From Chrysopilus asiliformis (lineage: Eukaryota > Arthropoda > Insecta > Diptera > Rhagionidae), in assembly GCA_964034945.1 (NCBI GenBank), contig OZ035961.1, forward strand, positions 90,336,991 to 90,400,990: a stretch of 64,000 nt of DNA, in the 5' to 3' direction. The notes under the pieces were generated by a model, which had not been told where the DNA came from, did no database searches, and worked only from the letters and a program-made list of their open reading frames with translations. This document shows positions 24,278-35,407 of the stretch, in pieces. The stretch's first letter is position 1; each line of letters begins with the position of its first letter. A program made the translations under genes and the position numbers.

Positions 24278-25634
24278 TAAGTTTGATCCAAATATAGTAC
24301 GTTTTCCCTATAAACTATAATTTGACCCATCAAACATGACAAACGACTGCTCTTAAGACGATCTCCGAAGGCAAATGACAGAAATTTTTGTCGTATGAAT
24401 ACATCTATCTCAAGATCGTTTAAATTGTAGCATAACTATGTCTGCCAATGGCCAAAGCCCAAAGTAATGTTTTAGACATTGACTCCATCATAGTCTCATT
24501 TTACTCACGTCATCCATTCAAGCGTACGACAATCACACTTCATTGCCATGTAGGGAATCCCAACTCCTTTATCCTGAATTCAGACGATGCTCCCGATACC
24601 ACCCCCTCGCTCGCTAACAATAAACAGAAAGTTTTATTCGACAGTGAAGTTCTTTTCTGCTTCTATCTATGAATCTTTGTGTGACTTTAGGACTTCTTGA
24701 GCGCTTCCTTTGATTTTACTTATGGATTCACGTACGAGTACTTCTCGCATATGTGCTTTGCCCATAAATATGTATTCAAAGAGATTTGATATTACGTTTG
24801 ATGTTTTGGGCTTTCAGGGCAAACGCAGGGAGCATACTTTTTGGCTCCGACAAAGATAAGCCAAAAGTCAAATTCTGTGTCTGATGATGATGCTTTATTT
24901 GCCCCGAAATGACAAAAAACTCTATAGAATTATAGAAATGTTGTAGCATACATACTTGGATATACATATGTAATGCGTTTTGTGTAGCAGCATAAGCAAA
25001 ATAGGTACCTAAAGCGGAGCCACATAAAAATGCAATCACTTTTATTATTCTTTTGTGGTAGAAGATTTAGTTTTGGGTATCGTCGCCTCGAGGAATTGAT
25101 CTCGGCGGATCCTCCAAAATGAAATTTTGAAAAAAAATCCACAAGAAAAAAAAAACTACACACAAAAATCGTTATCGCTGTGCTATGATACATCTTTTCT
25201 CTTATGTCGCGTACTGAGATTTTATGATTTTGAAGTTGACGTAGGACTCCACCGGCGGCAAGTTGATCAAAACGCAATCCGAGTGAATAGCGAACGGAGC
25301 CGCAAGATATCAAAGTTTTGATAAGACAAAAGTTTTTTTTTTAATTTTTGTGGAGATTTTCTGTCTATGTTTGAGAGTTTCATATTTGTTACCTGGATTT
25401 TGTAAGTCTTACAATTCTGTTAAATTTTTTGTTGTTCAGGCCTCAGGTAAATTTATTGTCATTATTACAAAACATATTCTTTAGAATTTTCAGACAATAT
25501 TTGTATTTCATATAGGATTTTTTTTGGGACAATTCAGGCATGTGTGCCAATAAAAAAATTAATTGAAGTAAAAAACTAATTAAAAGGAATGATTTAAAAA
25601 AACTGATAACCATTAGTTTTATAAAATTTTAAAT
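24278..25634. other. Unassigned DNA
   Basis: Short open frames at 24448-24672 (plus) and 24776-25313 (minus) have no motifs or splice borders. No element ends were found. Confidence 0.4.
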
Positions 25635-25636
25635 TA

Positions 25637-25822
25637 CATGGAGGGAAATCGAAACAGGAAAATACGATACCCTAAAAATAGGGAATTATTCCTATAATTT
25701 TGGGAAAATTTCCTATTTTTTGGCATGAATTTCCGTGTTTTTTGGTAGTCATTACCAAAAAATTTCACTGTCTCGTATATTTCTATTTGTTCTAAGTATC
25801 CCTCCTTTTATTTATCTCCGTA
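25637..25822. mobile_element. TA-flanked MITE, CATGGAG ends, opposite orientation to 3373-3579
   Basis: TA at 25635-25636 and 25823-25824 flanks ends CATGGAG and CTCCGTA. The interior shares ATTTTGGGAAAATTTC, GGCATGAATT and ATTACCAAAAA with the reverse complement of 3373-3579. Its right end served as target for the Penelope-like element. Confidence 0.6.
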
Positions 25823-26324
25823 TATATTTGTGATGTATATATAGGCTTTTCGGTCGAAATTTTAAATTAAAATAAAAACGCTGGTTTTTAACTTTTTTAC
25901 TGCTCTACGTTTCGGCAAATTTATTTCACCATCTTCAGGAGCTATATACTGGAACAATTATATATATGTATGTTTATAATAGAAAATCACACTTATGATA
26001 AGTCACTTACGTTAATTTATAGTTTAAAATATTTAACATTTAGTAAACAGAAATAAACAGTTTAGCGAAACATTTTCTTGTCAGTTACTTTAAAAAAACA
26101 AAATCAAAAAATTTTTAATAAATAATTATAAATAAACAGTAATAAATAAATTATAAAAATTAATATAGAAACTTTTACTAACAATGGCCACGGTTTGAAC
26201 TCTAAAACGATATGAAAGTGACTAATCAAAAGTTGAAAACCAAAATTAACAGGAAGTACAAAAACGGTTTATTTATTTTTTATTTTGGAAATGGTGTTGT
26301 TTTTAATTGTATGTGTGAATCAAG

Positions 26325-26741
26325 CTAGTTTATAAATCGTGTTCGTTTATTTTCTCGATCAGGACTATTATTTAATGTGTCAAATTTTCGTTTTTTTGTG
26401 TTTGTGTTATCTAATAAAGCACAATATACCGCAGCAATTTCATCGGTATCCCTTTTTACGTTATAGGTGTTTTCTTTATATATGTGCAACATTTCCATAG
26501 TTAGTCTTTTGTTGTAATTAGTAACAGTTTGTAAAATTTTTGTGTTTTCAAAATCAGGCGTATGTCCCAATTTTATGCAATGATCGACAAGTGCAGTCTG
26601 CGGTGTTGATGGTTCAATATCTTTTCTTTTTCTTTTTATATCATTCTTATGGTTATTTAATCTTTTTTCAAGATACTGTTTTGTTTGTCCAATGTAACTT
26701 TGATTGCACGTCTCATGGTCATTAACATTTCCTAAACATGG
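26325..26741 (-). pseudogene. GIY-YIG endonuclease domain, left-arm copy
   Basis: This is the C-terminal endonuclease region of a Penelope-like polyprotein, truncated at its start. Visible hallmarks are SYIGQT (the YIG half of the motif), the basic LEKRLNNHKND segment with the expected Arg and His, DHCIKLGHTPDF (conserved His/Gly-His) and the glutamate in TMEMLHIYKEN. The domain nicks DNA for target-primed reverse transcription in this family. The VVYKIPC start seen in the next copy is missing because the head-to-head junction falls at CCATGTTTAGG. At the one difference I noticed it agrees with the 27168-27588 copy. With no start codon of its own and no polymerase, it is a remnant. Confidence 0.8.
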
Positions 26742-27181
26742 GAAAAACTCACGTGGTATATAAGATACCATGTTTAGGAAATGTTAATGACCATGAGACG
26801 TGCAATCAAAGTTACATTGGACAAACAAAACAGTATCTTGAAAAAAGATTAAATAACCATAAGAATGATATAAAAAGAAAAAGAAAAGATATTGAACCAT
26901 CAATACCGCAGACTGCACTTGTCGATCATTGCATAAAATTGGGACATACGCCTGATTTTGAAAACACAAAAATTTTACAAACTGTTACTAATTACAACAA
27001 AAGACTAACTATGGAAATGTTGCACATATATAAAGAAAACACCTATAACGTAAAAAGGGATACCGATGAAATTGCTGCGGTATATTGTGCTTTATTAGAT
27101 AACACAAACACAAAAAAACGAAAATTTGACACATTAAATAATAGTCCTGATCGAGAAAATAAACGAAGATACCATGTTTAG
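26742..27181 (+). pseudogene. GIY-YIG endonuclease domain, middle copy
   Basis: The most complete endonuclease segment of the three. THVVYKIPC, where VYK stands for the GIY half, is followed by a second cysteine, SYIGQT, LEKRLNNHKND, GHTPDF and the TMEML glutamate. It loses its last few codons where the next copy begins (AAACGAA|GATACCATG near 27168); the frame then reads a few foreign codons and stops at 27181. One substitution, Thr to Ile in the IEPS.PQ stretch, separates it from the other two copies. Not a functional retroelement, since the polymerase is absent. Confidence 0.8.
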
Positions 27182-27588
27182 GAAATGTTAATGACCATGA
27201 GACGTGCAATCAAAGTTACATTGGACAAACAAAACAGTATCTTGAAAAAAGATTAAATAACCATAAGAATGATATAAAAAGAAAAAGAAAAGATATTGAA
27301 CCATCAACACCGCAGACTGCACTTGTCGATCATTGCATAAAATTGGGACATACGCCTGATTTTGAAAACACAAAAATTTTACAAACTGTTACTAATTACA
27401 ACAAAAGACTAACTATGGAAATGTTGCACATATATAAAGAAAACACCTATAACGTAAAAAGGGATACCGATGAAATTGCTGCGGTATATTGTGCTTTATT
27501 AGATAACACAAACACAAAAAAACGAAAATTTGACACATTAAATAATAGTCCTGATCGAGAAAATAAACGAACACGATTTATAAACTAG
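27168..27588 (+). pseudogene. GIY-YIG endonuclease domain, right copy with 3' end
   Basis: Starts mid-domain (ATACCATGTTTAGG) directly after the middle copy and in a different frame from it. It keeps SYIGQT, the conserved Arg/His, GHTPDF and the catalytic-type glutamate, and ends with the natural C-terminus RTRFIN. The 3' untranslated region (27589-28066) follows. It contains CCTGAAGATGG...GCCGAAACGT near 27975, mirrored in the left arm near 25920. The polymerase is absent, so it is a 5'-truncated remnant. Confidence 0.8.
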
Positions 27589-28079
27589 CTTGATTCACAC
27601 ATACAATTAAAAACAACACCATTTCCAAAATAAAAAATAAATAAACCGTTTTTGTACTTCCTGTTAATTTTGGTTTTCAACTTTTGATTAGTCACTTTCA
27701 TATCGTTTTAGAGTTCAAACCGTGGCCATTGTTAGTAAAAGTTTCTATATTAATTTTTATAATTTATTTATTACTGTTTATTTATAATTATTTATTAAAA
27801 ATTTTTTGATTTTGTTTTTTTAAAGTAACTGACAAGAAAATGTTTCGCTAAACTGTTTATTTCTGTTTACTAAATGTTAAATATTTTAAACTATAAATTA
27901 ACGTAAGTGACTTATCATAAGTGTGATTTTCTATTATAAACATACATATATATAATTGTTCCAGTATATAGCTCCTGAAGATGGTGAAATAAATTTGCCG
28001 AAACGTAGAGCAGTAAAAAAGTTAAAAACCAGCGTTTTTATTTTAATTTAAAATTTCGACCGAAAAATCTCCGTATATA

Positions 28080-29045
28080 GTTCGTCCGGACATTTTTTTT
28101 GTCTATTTCAATCCAGTGTAATTTGTACCATTAGAAATCCTTTCGCCAATGACAATATTGGATTAAAATATTGGGTAGAAAAATGTCTGGCCAGAAGTTT
28201 TGAACTAACAAGGAAGGTACGCGAATCCGAAATGCCAGAATTTCCTAATTTTTGGATATTGTGTAGTAGACCGACAAATCAGCGAAACGTTTTATTAGAG
28301 GGGTTTTAGGCTTTTGGTTTTAGGCTAGGTAGCCCCTTCCCCTCGAAAATCGGGGCAAAATCGATTTTCGGACATTTCTCAGAAGTCAGTTAATTTAAAC
28401 GAAGTAAAACCTACCGGTTTTTGTGGAAAACCTGTTATAGGGTAAAGAAATTTATTTTAAACCATGCCTTTGGGCCCCCTCACCCCTATAATTGTGGCTT
28501 TTCAAAACTGATTGCATATTTTGAAACGCTTGTCAAAATTAAAGTTCAACTATTATTGCATTTAATTGAAAAAGTCAAATTATAGGGTAAGGAACTCTTT
28601 TTTCATCCTTTGTCAAACTGTTTTTTTTATTATTTGGCATACCGTTCTTTCTAAAAAATGATAAAAATGAAAGTTTGTGTGCTTGAAATTTTTGAAAAAC
28701 CGATTAGAGAGAAAAAGGTTCATCGCAATTTTGGTTTGTGAATATCTAGATAACAAGGATATCTGTAAAAAAAATTGTTTCGCCATCAAGATTTTAATTG
28801 AAAAAGTGAATAGAGGCAGAAATTATTAACAAAAATCGCGCTGGAGGAAAAATTTCAATTTGAAAAAAATCATATAGGCAGTAATTATTTAAAAAAATGG
28901 GCCGCAGGAAAAACTTTTTAATGCCAAAGTGGAATACAACCGTAAATTTACCTAAAAGTTGCAAGAGAAGCTTATGACTATAGTCTGTCGTTAATGAGGT
29001 TCGAATTTGACGCAGCGGACTTCAAAATGTCTCAGAAAAGTCGCC
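28080..29045. other. Unassigned DNA, possible small MITE at 28083-28192
   Basis: TCCGGACATTTTT near 28085 and AAAAATGTCTGGCCAGA near 28180 form an imperfect inverted pair around ATCCAGTG/CAATATTGGAT. No target duplication is clear. The rest is AT-rich with no gene. Confidence 0.35.
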
Positions 29046-29048
29046 TAA

Positions 29049-29506
29049 TGCGGCGGTCACACGACGCTGTTTTGCCAGCGCAAGTGGCTGTTTGGCTGTT
29101 AGCAGTCGTTTCAGCAGCACCGTGTGAACCCTAGTGCGTTGCTACTACCAGCAGCAGCGTGATGATTTTAGCAGCGCTAGTGAAGTAGAGACCGTTCTAC
29201 TTTGCCAGCGCTACTAGGGATCACGTGATCCTGTCACATAAACCATTTTAAAAGTTTGATAACTGGTAAAGTTTGTTTATTGTAAGTTGTTATTTTACGT
29301 TTATTTATTTAAATTTATGTGTTATGTTTGTTATTAAAAAAATCTCCCAGATTAAAATGTCAATCCACTGTTTTGCTAATTGCCAGCGCTACTAAAGTAT
29401 AAATCGTATGAACCCTCTCAGTACGCTGGCTGCTGTTGCTACTAGCCAGCGCTACTAACCAACAGCAGCCAGCGGCTGGCAAAACAGCGTCGTGTGACCG
29501 CGGCAT
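29049..29506. mobile_element. Harbinger-like MITE (458 bp), GCGGTCACACGACGCTG ends
   Basis: TAA at 29046-29048 and 29507-29509 flanks inverted ends TGCGGCGGTCACACGACGCT and TGCCGCGGTCACACGACGCT, which continue to GTTTTGCCAGC. GCCAGCGCTACTA blocks repeat inside. Non-coding and GC-rich at both ends. Confidence 0.85.
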
Positions 29507-29509
29507 AAA

Positions 29510-30481
29510 ACCCCGACCATCTTAGAGAATTGACGTACCAAGTAAGATCCCATATATTTCCAGGAACCAAATTTCAATCCCGAGTCGATTAGGTTTTGAT
29601 CGTTTTACGGAGATTTTTTTGTACTTATCTAAAATTTACATCCAGTTGACGATTTTACGCCTACTATCGCCCCTTTTGCCCCCCCCCCCCACCCCTTTGT
29701 CTTCTTACGGCACGATGTTTTTTTCAACAAAGAAGTTTAACCCGCCTTTTCAGAATTACTAAAAATAATATGGTTTCAAAACACCTTAAAAATTTGAAAA
29801 AAGAAAACAAAAATTAAATTATTTTCAAAAAAAAGTATAGGAAAAATGCATTGAAGAAATATATATTCAAAGTCAGTGTGACAAACACCTTTACAAGAAC
29901 CCAAAAAAACACTTTCTTGCGTTATTCCATTTTTAAAGAACTACAGACAAATCTTACGAAGAAAATCTTTAAAAAATCGGGAAAAAATTACACCAAAATT
30001 CGTCCCCAATTAATATTTTCTAAAATGTCATGAAATCGTAATAAAATTGAACAAATGACCAAAAAGCACAGAAATAATTGCCCAAATCAATCACTGTACA
30101 TTTTTTCGAGAATTGCCAACAAATTAACAACGTGCAAAGTTAATTTGACAGAGCACCGAAGTCAGCATTAGACACTATTTTGAATTCAAATGATTTTCTT
30201 TTCGCCTTTGAAATAATGCCTCCTCTGGGAATGAGGAATCGGGAATCCCGGCCGTTAGTGACATCATGACTTATCACTGTCCGGGGATAACAAATGAAAT
30301 CCTATCAGACAGTAGTGACGTGCTAAATGCCATTGAGCTGCGACCATCATTAATTTCCCTTAAGACGCCACAGTTGAGACCAGTAGCATCCATTCTGATG
30401 TCATGGATTTTGGACATCGACCGACGGCTGCAGATCATTTGTCTGTTTCAAATGTCGATATCTAAATAGTCAACTTTATAG
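29510..30481. other. Unassigned DNA upstream of a candidate exon
   Basis: A run of Cs at 29679-29690 and poly-A stretches are present. The segment 30120-30470 is richer in GC with one open frame (30266-30469) but no matching splice signals. Confidence 0.35.
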
Positions 30482-30766
30482 ATACTTTGCTTATTGAGGA
30501 GAATTGTATGCAATGGATATATTTGACGGCTGAATCTATTCAAACACCATCTGTTGCAGATACTCCGGGAAACTTCATTGGTCGTAGCATTCAATCTTCA
30601 AAATACCCCATTTCAAATCGAAAAGCAAACAACAAATTCAACGAGAATAACAAGAAAACTGTTTGGAAAAAAACCACTAAATCTATAGATACGCCTAGTC
30701 ACAAATTATTTTTCCATCAATTTTCATCAAATGTCCGAAAATACCCAATCATATCTAGTGATTGGG
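30482..30766 (+). CDS. Candidate internal exon, unknown protein
   Basis: Open from the acceptor-like CAACTTTATAG (30471-30481) to the donor GATTGGG|GTGAGT at 30766/30767. The 95 residues are Ser/Asn/Lys-rich (RKANNKFNENNKKTVWKKTT) and end RKYPIISSDW. There is no transmembrane segment or recognised motif. The exon would leave in phase 1, so it cannot join directly to 39241-39499, which starts in phase 0. Base composition is only slightly above background and the acceptor has a weak pyrimidine tract. It is a plausible but unproven exon, and I do not recognise the product. Confidence 0.35.
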
Positions 30767-31204
30767 GTGAGTGACATTTTTAGTCTGTTTCTGTTTATGT
30801 TATTTTGTCAAAAAAAAAAAAATAATGCCTTGTTAAAATCAACATTTTTCCCAACGTGCATCAACCAACATTTACGATCCAACAAAAAACGTATCATAGG
30901 TTAATTGGGGAAAAACTGAGCACACGCGTCTGTATATCTATTGAATTTCCTTTTATATCCCATCTATTCCAATATTTGACATTATGACGCAGAATAATAA
31001 ATGGTAAATGGATCTCTCTAAACAACAAATAATAGTAATGATGAACGACTGAATCAACCTCAGATACAAATTTTAGATACAAAATGGTCACTCTGTATTG
31101 GTTCTTTGCGTCGCGTCGCATCGGCCGTGAAGATTTTGATGAGTGCCTATAAGGGAAAGGGCATCAGGCAGGTGTCAAATATTCAATTTATAACCTCTAA
31201 TGAA
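30767..31204. other. Unassigned DNA between candidate exon and duplication
   Basis: No gene or element recognised. Confidence 0.4.
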
Positions 31205-31699
31205 AATCAAAATCCCTTCTCATTGTATATAATTTGAATCTGAATGCTGATTTCATCATAAATATAATTGGCATCTTATTGTTAGTATCGCCAGTAAATT
31301 TCAATTTAATTGGAAAAATTCTTGAATTATAAATTTAGAAAATCATGAATTTTTATGGTAATTGGTTGGTTTTTATTAATATCAGAAAAAATGTAAATCA
31401 TCAAATATTTTAAAAGAATAGCGAAATCATTTCTTTTTACTTTATCATACAAAGTATATCTCTTACAATTTTTCTTCTTCCATCTATATCTTTTACCGTT
31501 ATAGAGATATTTCAAATTTTGTGAGACAAAAATTCATATTTTTATCTAAAATGCTTTTTTTTGTCGGGTTATATTCTAAATTGTGCACAAACGTGATTTT
31601 ATATAAGAAAATTATGTGCTGTTTACTAAAGAATAAGTCTCCAATCGACTTGAGAGTGCTCGGGAAATGGTGATACTCTATATGAAATATCATATAGGA

Positions 31700-33000
31700 A
31701 TATTACTAGATTTAGTATACCATTTGTAACGCATTGAACCAATTGTCGGACACAAAAATGAACTACACCAGGATGTTAGGGATGATAAAAGATTTTAATT
31801 TCCGCCTGTCTGTCCGTCTGTCTGTCCATCTGTCTATCTGTCCGTCTGTCTATATTTCTGTCCGTCTGTTCGTCTGTCTATCTGTCTATCTGTCTATCTG
31901 TCTATCTGTCTATCTGTCTATCTGTCTATCTGTCTATCTGACTATCTGTCTATCTGTCTATCTATCTATCTGTCTATCTGTCTATCTGTCTATCTCTCTA
32001 TCTGTCTATCTGTCTATCTGTCTATCTGTCTATCTGTCTATCTGTCTATCTGTCTATCTGTCTATCTGTCTATCTGTCTATCTGTCTATCTGTCTATCTG
32101 TCTATCTGTCTATCTGTCTATCTGTCTATCTGTCTATCTGTCTATCTGTCTATCTGTCTATCTGTCTATCTGTATATCTGTCTATCTGCCTATCTGTCTA
32201 TCTGTCTATCTGTCTATCTGTCTATCTGTCTATCTGTCTATCTGTCTATCTGTCTATCTGTCTATCTGTCTATCTGTCTGTCTATCTGTCTATCTGTCTA
32301 TCTGTCTATCTGTCTATCTGTCTATCTGTCTATCTGTCTATCTGTCTATCTGTCTATCTGTCTATCTGTCTATCTATCTATCTGTCTATCTGTCTATCTG
32401 TCTATATGTCTATCTGTCTATCTGTCTATCTGTCTATCTGTCTATCTGTCTATCTGTCTATCTGTCTATCTGTCTATCTGTCTATCTGTCTATCTGTCTA
32501 TCTGTCTATCTGTCTATCAGTCTATCTGTCTATCTGTCTATCTGTCTATCTGTCTATCTGTCTGTCTATCTGTCCGTCTGTCTGTCGGTCGGTCTGTCTG
32601 TTTTTTTATCCGTCTGTCTGTCCGTGAACACCATAACTCTCGAAAGGATTGAGCTAGAGACTTGAAATTTTATATAGTTGCGTTTTCCGTAAATAGCAAA
32701 GCCATGAACGGGCAAAATCGCACCATTCCTTCTTCCCTGCTCCATACATACAAAACAGGCTTCACAATTTTCTCAAAAACGGTGAGTCGTATTGAAAAAT
32801 TTATAATCACAAAATGTGTTTACATACTACATCGTTACATACTACAAAATTCAATGTGATCGATATTTCTCCCCTCTCCTATACAAATTGATTTTTTTTT
32901 CATAAACTTTTGTCTGCCCTCAGAGTATTTGACGATTCGCCCCTGGCAATTGTAGCTTTTCATATGCTCTTCAGGCAAAATAAGGAAGTCGAAATTTTTC
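31700..33000 (+). repeat. DINE/Helentron-like repeat with long TCTGTCTA array (copy 1)
   Basis: An 8-bp TCTGTCTA array runs from about 31803 to 32625, flanked by TCCGTCTG variants. GTGAACACCATAACTCTCGA, GCTAGAGACTTGAAATTTT, GGGCAAAATCG and TTTTCTCAAAAACGGTGAG follow. The head (near 31705) is a degenerate form of that at 33288. The long Ser/Leu/Ile/Cys/Val open frame across the array is a product of the repeat, not a gene. Confidence 0.85.
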
Positions 33001-33283
33001 ATAAATACAATACTCTTCAATAAGAAAGTTCAAATATTTAAAATGTGAAATCAAATAATATAAAAATATTTTCTGTATTACATCACATATTTTAACTTTT
33101 TTTGCGAACATTGAAAAATAGAATTTCACTTGTCAAAACCATTCCCGTGAAAATTCATAATAAGACTGCGATGGGAACATATTTTTATATATTTTTTCAA
33201 ATTTTTTTAAACATATTAAATAAGAGTTTATAAAATTACCTTTAAGACCCATTTAACCTCAGAACTCTATCTCATTCCTAGCC

Positions 33284-33815
33284 TTTTTATACCCGTATGG
33301 TGAAACCAAAGGGTATATTAACTTTGCCTTACCGTTTGTAACGCCAAGATCCCGTCATCACACAAAAAAATCAATTACACCAATGTGTTTAGAATGATGA
33401 AAAAAGTTGAATTTAGCATGTCCGTCCGTCCGTCTGTCCGTCTGTCTGTCCGTCTGTCTGTCTGTCTGTGGCGCGGATTGCGGGCGCACGGATTGAACTA
33501 GAGACTTGAAATTTTGCGCAGATTCGTTTTTCGTAAAATGCGAGGCTAAGTTCGTTAATGGGCAAAAATGGACCATTAGGGGGGGTACCCCCCATACGAA
33601 CGAAAACGTTTTTTGCGAATATCTCAAAAACGGTACATGTTATCAAAAAAGTGCAAGAACAAAAGTTATTTAGAATATTATTCTACATATATCTCCCATA
33701 CATCAAAATCCGATTGGAACAAGTTTTAAAAAAATCTTATTGGAAAATTTGAATTCAAATGAAATTTTGATACGCCGTTCAATTAAATAAACCATATTAA
33801 ACCATACGGGTTTTC
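33284..33815 (+). repeat. DINE/Helentron-like element with head hairpin (copy 1)
   Basis: Head hairpin TATACCC (33288) ... GGGTATA (33317), then CATGTCCGTCCGTCCGTCTG, ACTAGAGACTTGAAATTTTG, a G-run, and a tail ACCATACGGGTTTTC near 33801. The tail is the reverse complement of head bases ACCCGTATGGT. The order head hairpin, CTGTC tract, inverted tail matches what I know of Drosophila DINE-1. No Rep/helicase coding sequence. Confidence 0.78.
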
Positions 33816-34009
33816 AATTATTGCCAGATTGCCAATTATAGCTTTTGTTATGTTTATATATTTTTTTGTAATTGCGCTTTGGGGGAAAATTGCGATTTTC
33901 TAAAGATAAAGATTTCGAAGTGTTGTAACTCAGATCCTACAGCAAATAAAAAATTGAAATTTTATATTTTTTAGCAAGCTGAGGGTAAATTAGGTGAGCC
34001 AAATTCTTA

Positions 34010-34467
34010 AAGGGCCCATAGACGGCCAACTTTGTTGCCAACCTGGTCGCCAACCTGTTGGCAACCAAGTTGTCAACATCAGTTTTAACAAGATCCCGTC
34101 GACTTTAGGTGATTTCTCTAATTTTTTTATTGTTTATAGTTCACTATATGGTTATAGGACAACTATAGGGTATTAGTTGACTAGTGAAAAATGAGTAAGG
34201 ATTTGTTATTGGTATTGGTTTTAAACGAGTTGTGCGAAGATGAACAACTCAATGCAATTGAGATTGGCAACCAGGTTGTAAACTTGCCTACAGACACCCC
34301 AACATGAACGCCAACATGCTAAGTTTTCAAAATTTTTTGATTTTACACCAACCTCGTCGACAACATGAAAAACTAACCGCCAACTTGGCCACAGACGTAC
34401 AACATCGACTCCAACATTGCATGTTGGCGACCAGGTTGGCAACAAAGTTGGCCGTCTATGGGCCCTT
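34010..34467. mobile_element. Harbinger-like MITE (458 bp), AAGGGCCCATAGACGGCC ends (copy 1)
   Basis: TTA at 34007-34009 and 34468-34470 flanks inverted ends that match for about 45 bases, starting AAGGGCCCATAGACGGCCAA. CCAACNTGNNCGCCAAC-type units repeat along both arms. Non-coding. Part of the duplicated unit. Confidence 0.88.
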
Positions 34468-35407
34468 TTAGAGCTTATCACAATTTCTTATTAGAATATT
34501 TTTACTTATTAGAGTCGAGAAAAGGCATTTCCATTATATTTTTAGTCCTTTTAGGGATGAAATACGTCAGATAATATTCTCAAATTATAGTAGAGCTCAT
34601 TTCCTTTAAAATAAGTTGAAAAGCATCATTCTTATAAATAGAAATTTCTGTTAATTTTTGAATCATAAATCCTTGAAAACTTTAAGGATCAATCACAAAA
34701 AAATTTAACGAAGTGGACATATTTATTGTTCGGGAATGTTTTCCAGCTCAAAATTATCTTTCAGAATCCACTAACTGAATGTCAGTAACAAAGACAGTGT
34801 CCTACAATGTAATCAAAAGATAAAATTTTCTAACTTGATACAATAAACCACTCCATAATTAGTGCTTATAACATCTAATAATGTTATGCAATTGCAAAAG
34901 TATAAAATTTCCAATCAAAATCCCTTCTCATTGTATATAATTTGAATCTGAATGCTGATTTCATCATAAATATAATTGGCATCTTATTGTTAGTATCGCC
35001 AGTAAATTTCAATTTAATTGGAAAAATTCTTGAATTATAAATTTAGAAAATCATGAATTTTTATGGTAATTGGTTGGTTTTTATTAATATCAGAAAAAAT
35101 GTAAATCATCAAATATTTTAAAAGAATAGCGAAATCATTTCTTTTTACTTTATCATACAAAGTATATCTCTTACAATTTTTCTTCTTCCATCTATATCTT
35201 TTACCGTTATAGAGATATTTCAAATTTTGTGAGACAAAAATTCATATTTTTATCTAAAATGCTTTTTTTTGTCGGGTTATATTCTAAATTGTGCACAAAC
35301 GTGATTTTATATAAGAAAATTATGTGCTGTTTACTAAAGAATAAGTCTCCAATCGACTTGAGAGTGCTCGGGAAATGGTGATACTCTATATGAAATATCA
35401 TATAGGA

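Larger units (their letters stand above)
25827..28066. mobile_element. Penelope-like retroelement, three truncated copies in inverted/tandem array
   Basis: A 13-bp perfect direct repeat, ATCTCCGTATATA, flanks the block (25814-25826 and 28067-28079), so it entered as one unit. Inside are a left arm on the minus strand (about 25847-26741), a plus copy truncated at both ends (26742-27167) and a plus copy with a 3' end (from about 27168 to 28066). Each carries a GIY-YIG endonuclease segment and lacks the upstream reverse transcriptase. The two 3' untranslated arms are near-perfect inverted repeats. Such mixed inverted/tandem partial copies are characteristic of Penelope-like elements. The left side has about 20 extra bases between target repeat and arm. 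Confidence 0.85.
31205..34912. repeat. 3708-bp tandem duplication, copy 1
   Basis: Every landmark recurs 3708 bases downstream. The unit holds two DINE-like repeats, one Harbinger-like MITE and AT-rich DNA. The junction at 34913 and both outer borders share AATCAAA (31205-31211, 34913-34919, 38621-38627), a 7-bp microhomology. The sequence I compared outside the 8-bp array is identical, which implies a very recent event or an assembly duplication. Confidence 0.93.

Noticed and set aside
24448..24672. 74-codon frame starting with ATG
   Set aside because: Composition is close to random. No donor at the end and no promoter or upstream exon signal.
27960..28015. Hammerhead ribozyme in the Penelope 3' region
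   Set aside because: The core-like CUGAAGA and GAAAC are present, but stem II starts with a mismatch and stems I and III are weak. Kept only as a low-interest finding.
31734..32627. 297-codon open frame rich in Leu-Ser-Val-Tyr-Ile-Cys
   Set aside because: It is the translation of the TCTGTCTA 8-mer array. All forward frames are open, and the duplicate copy loses the frame by unit slippage. Not a gene.
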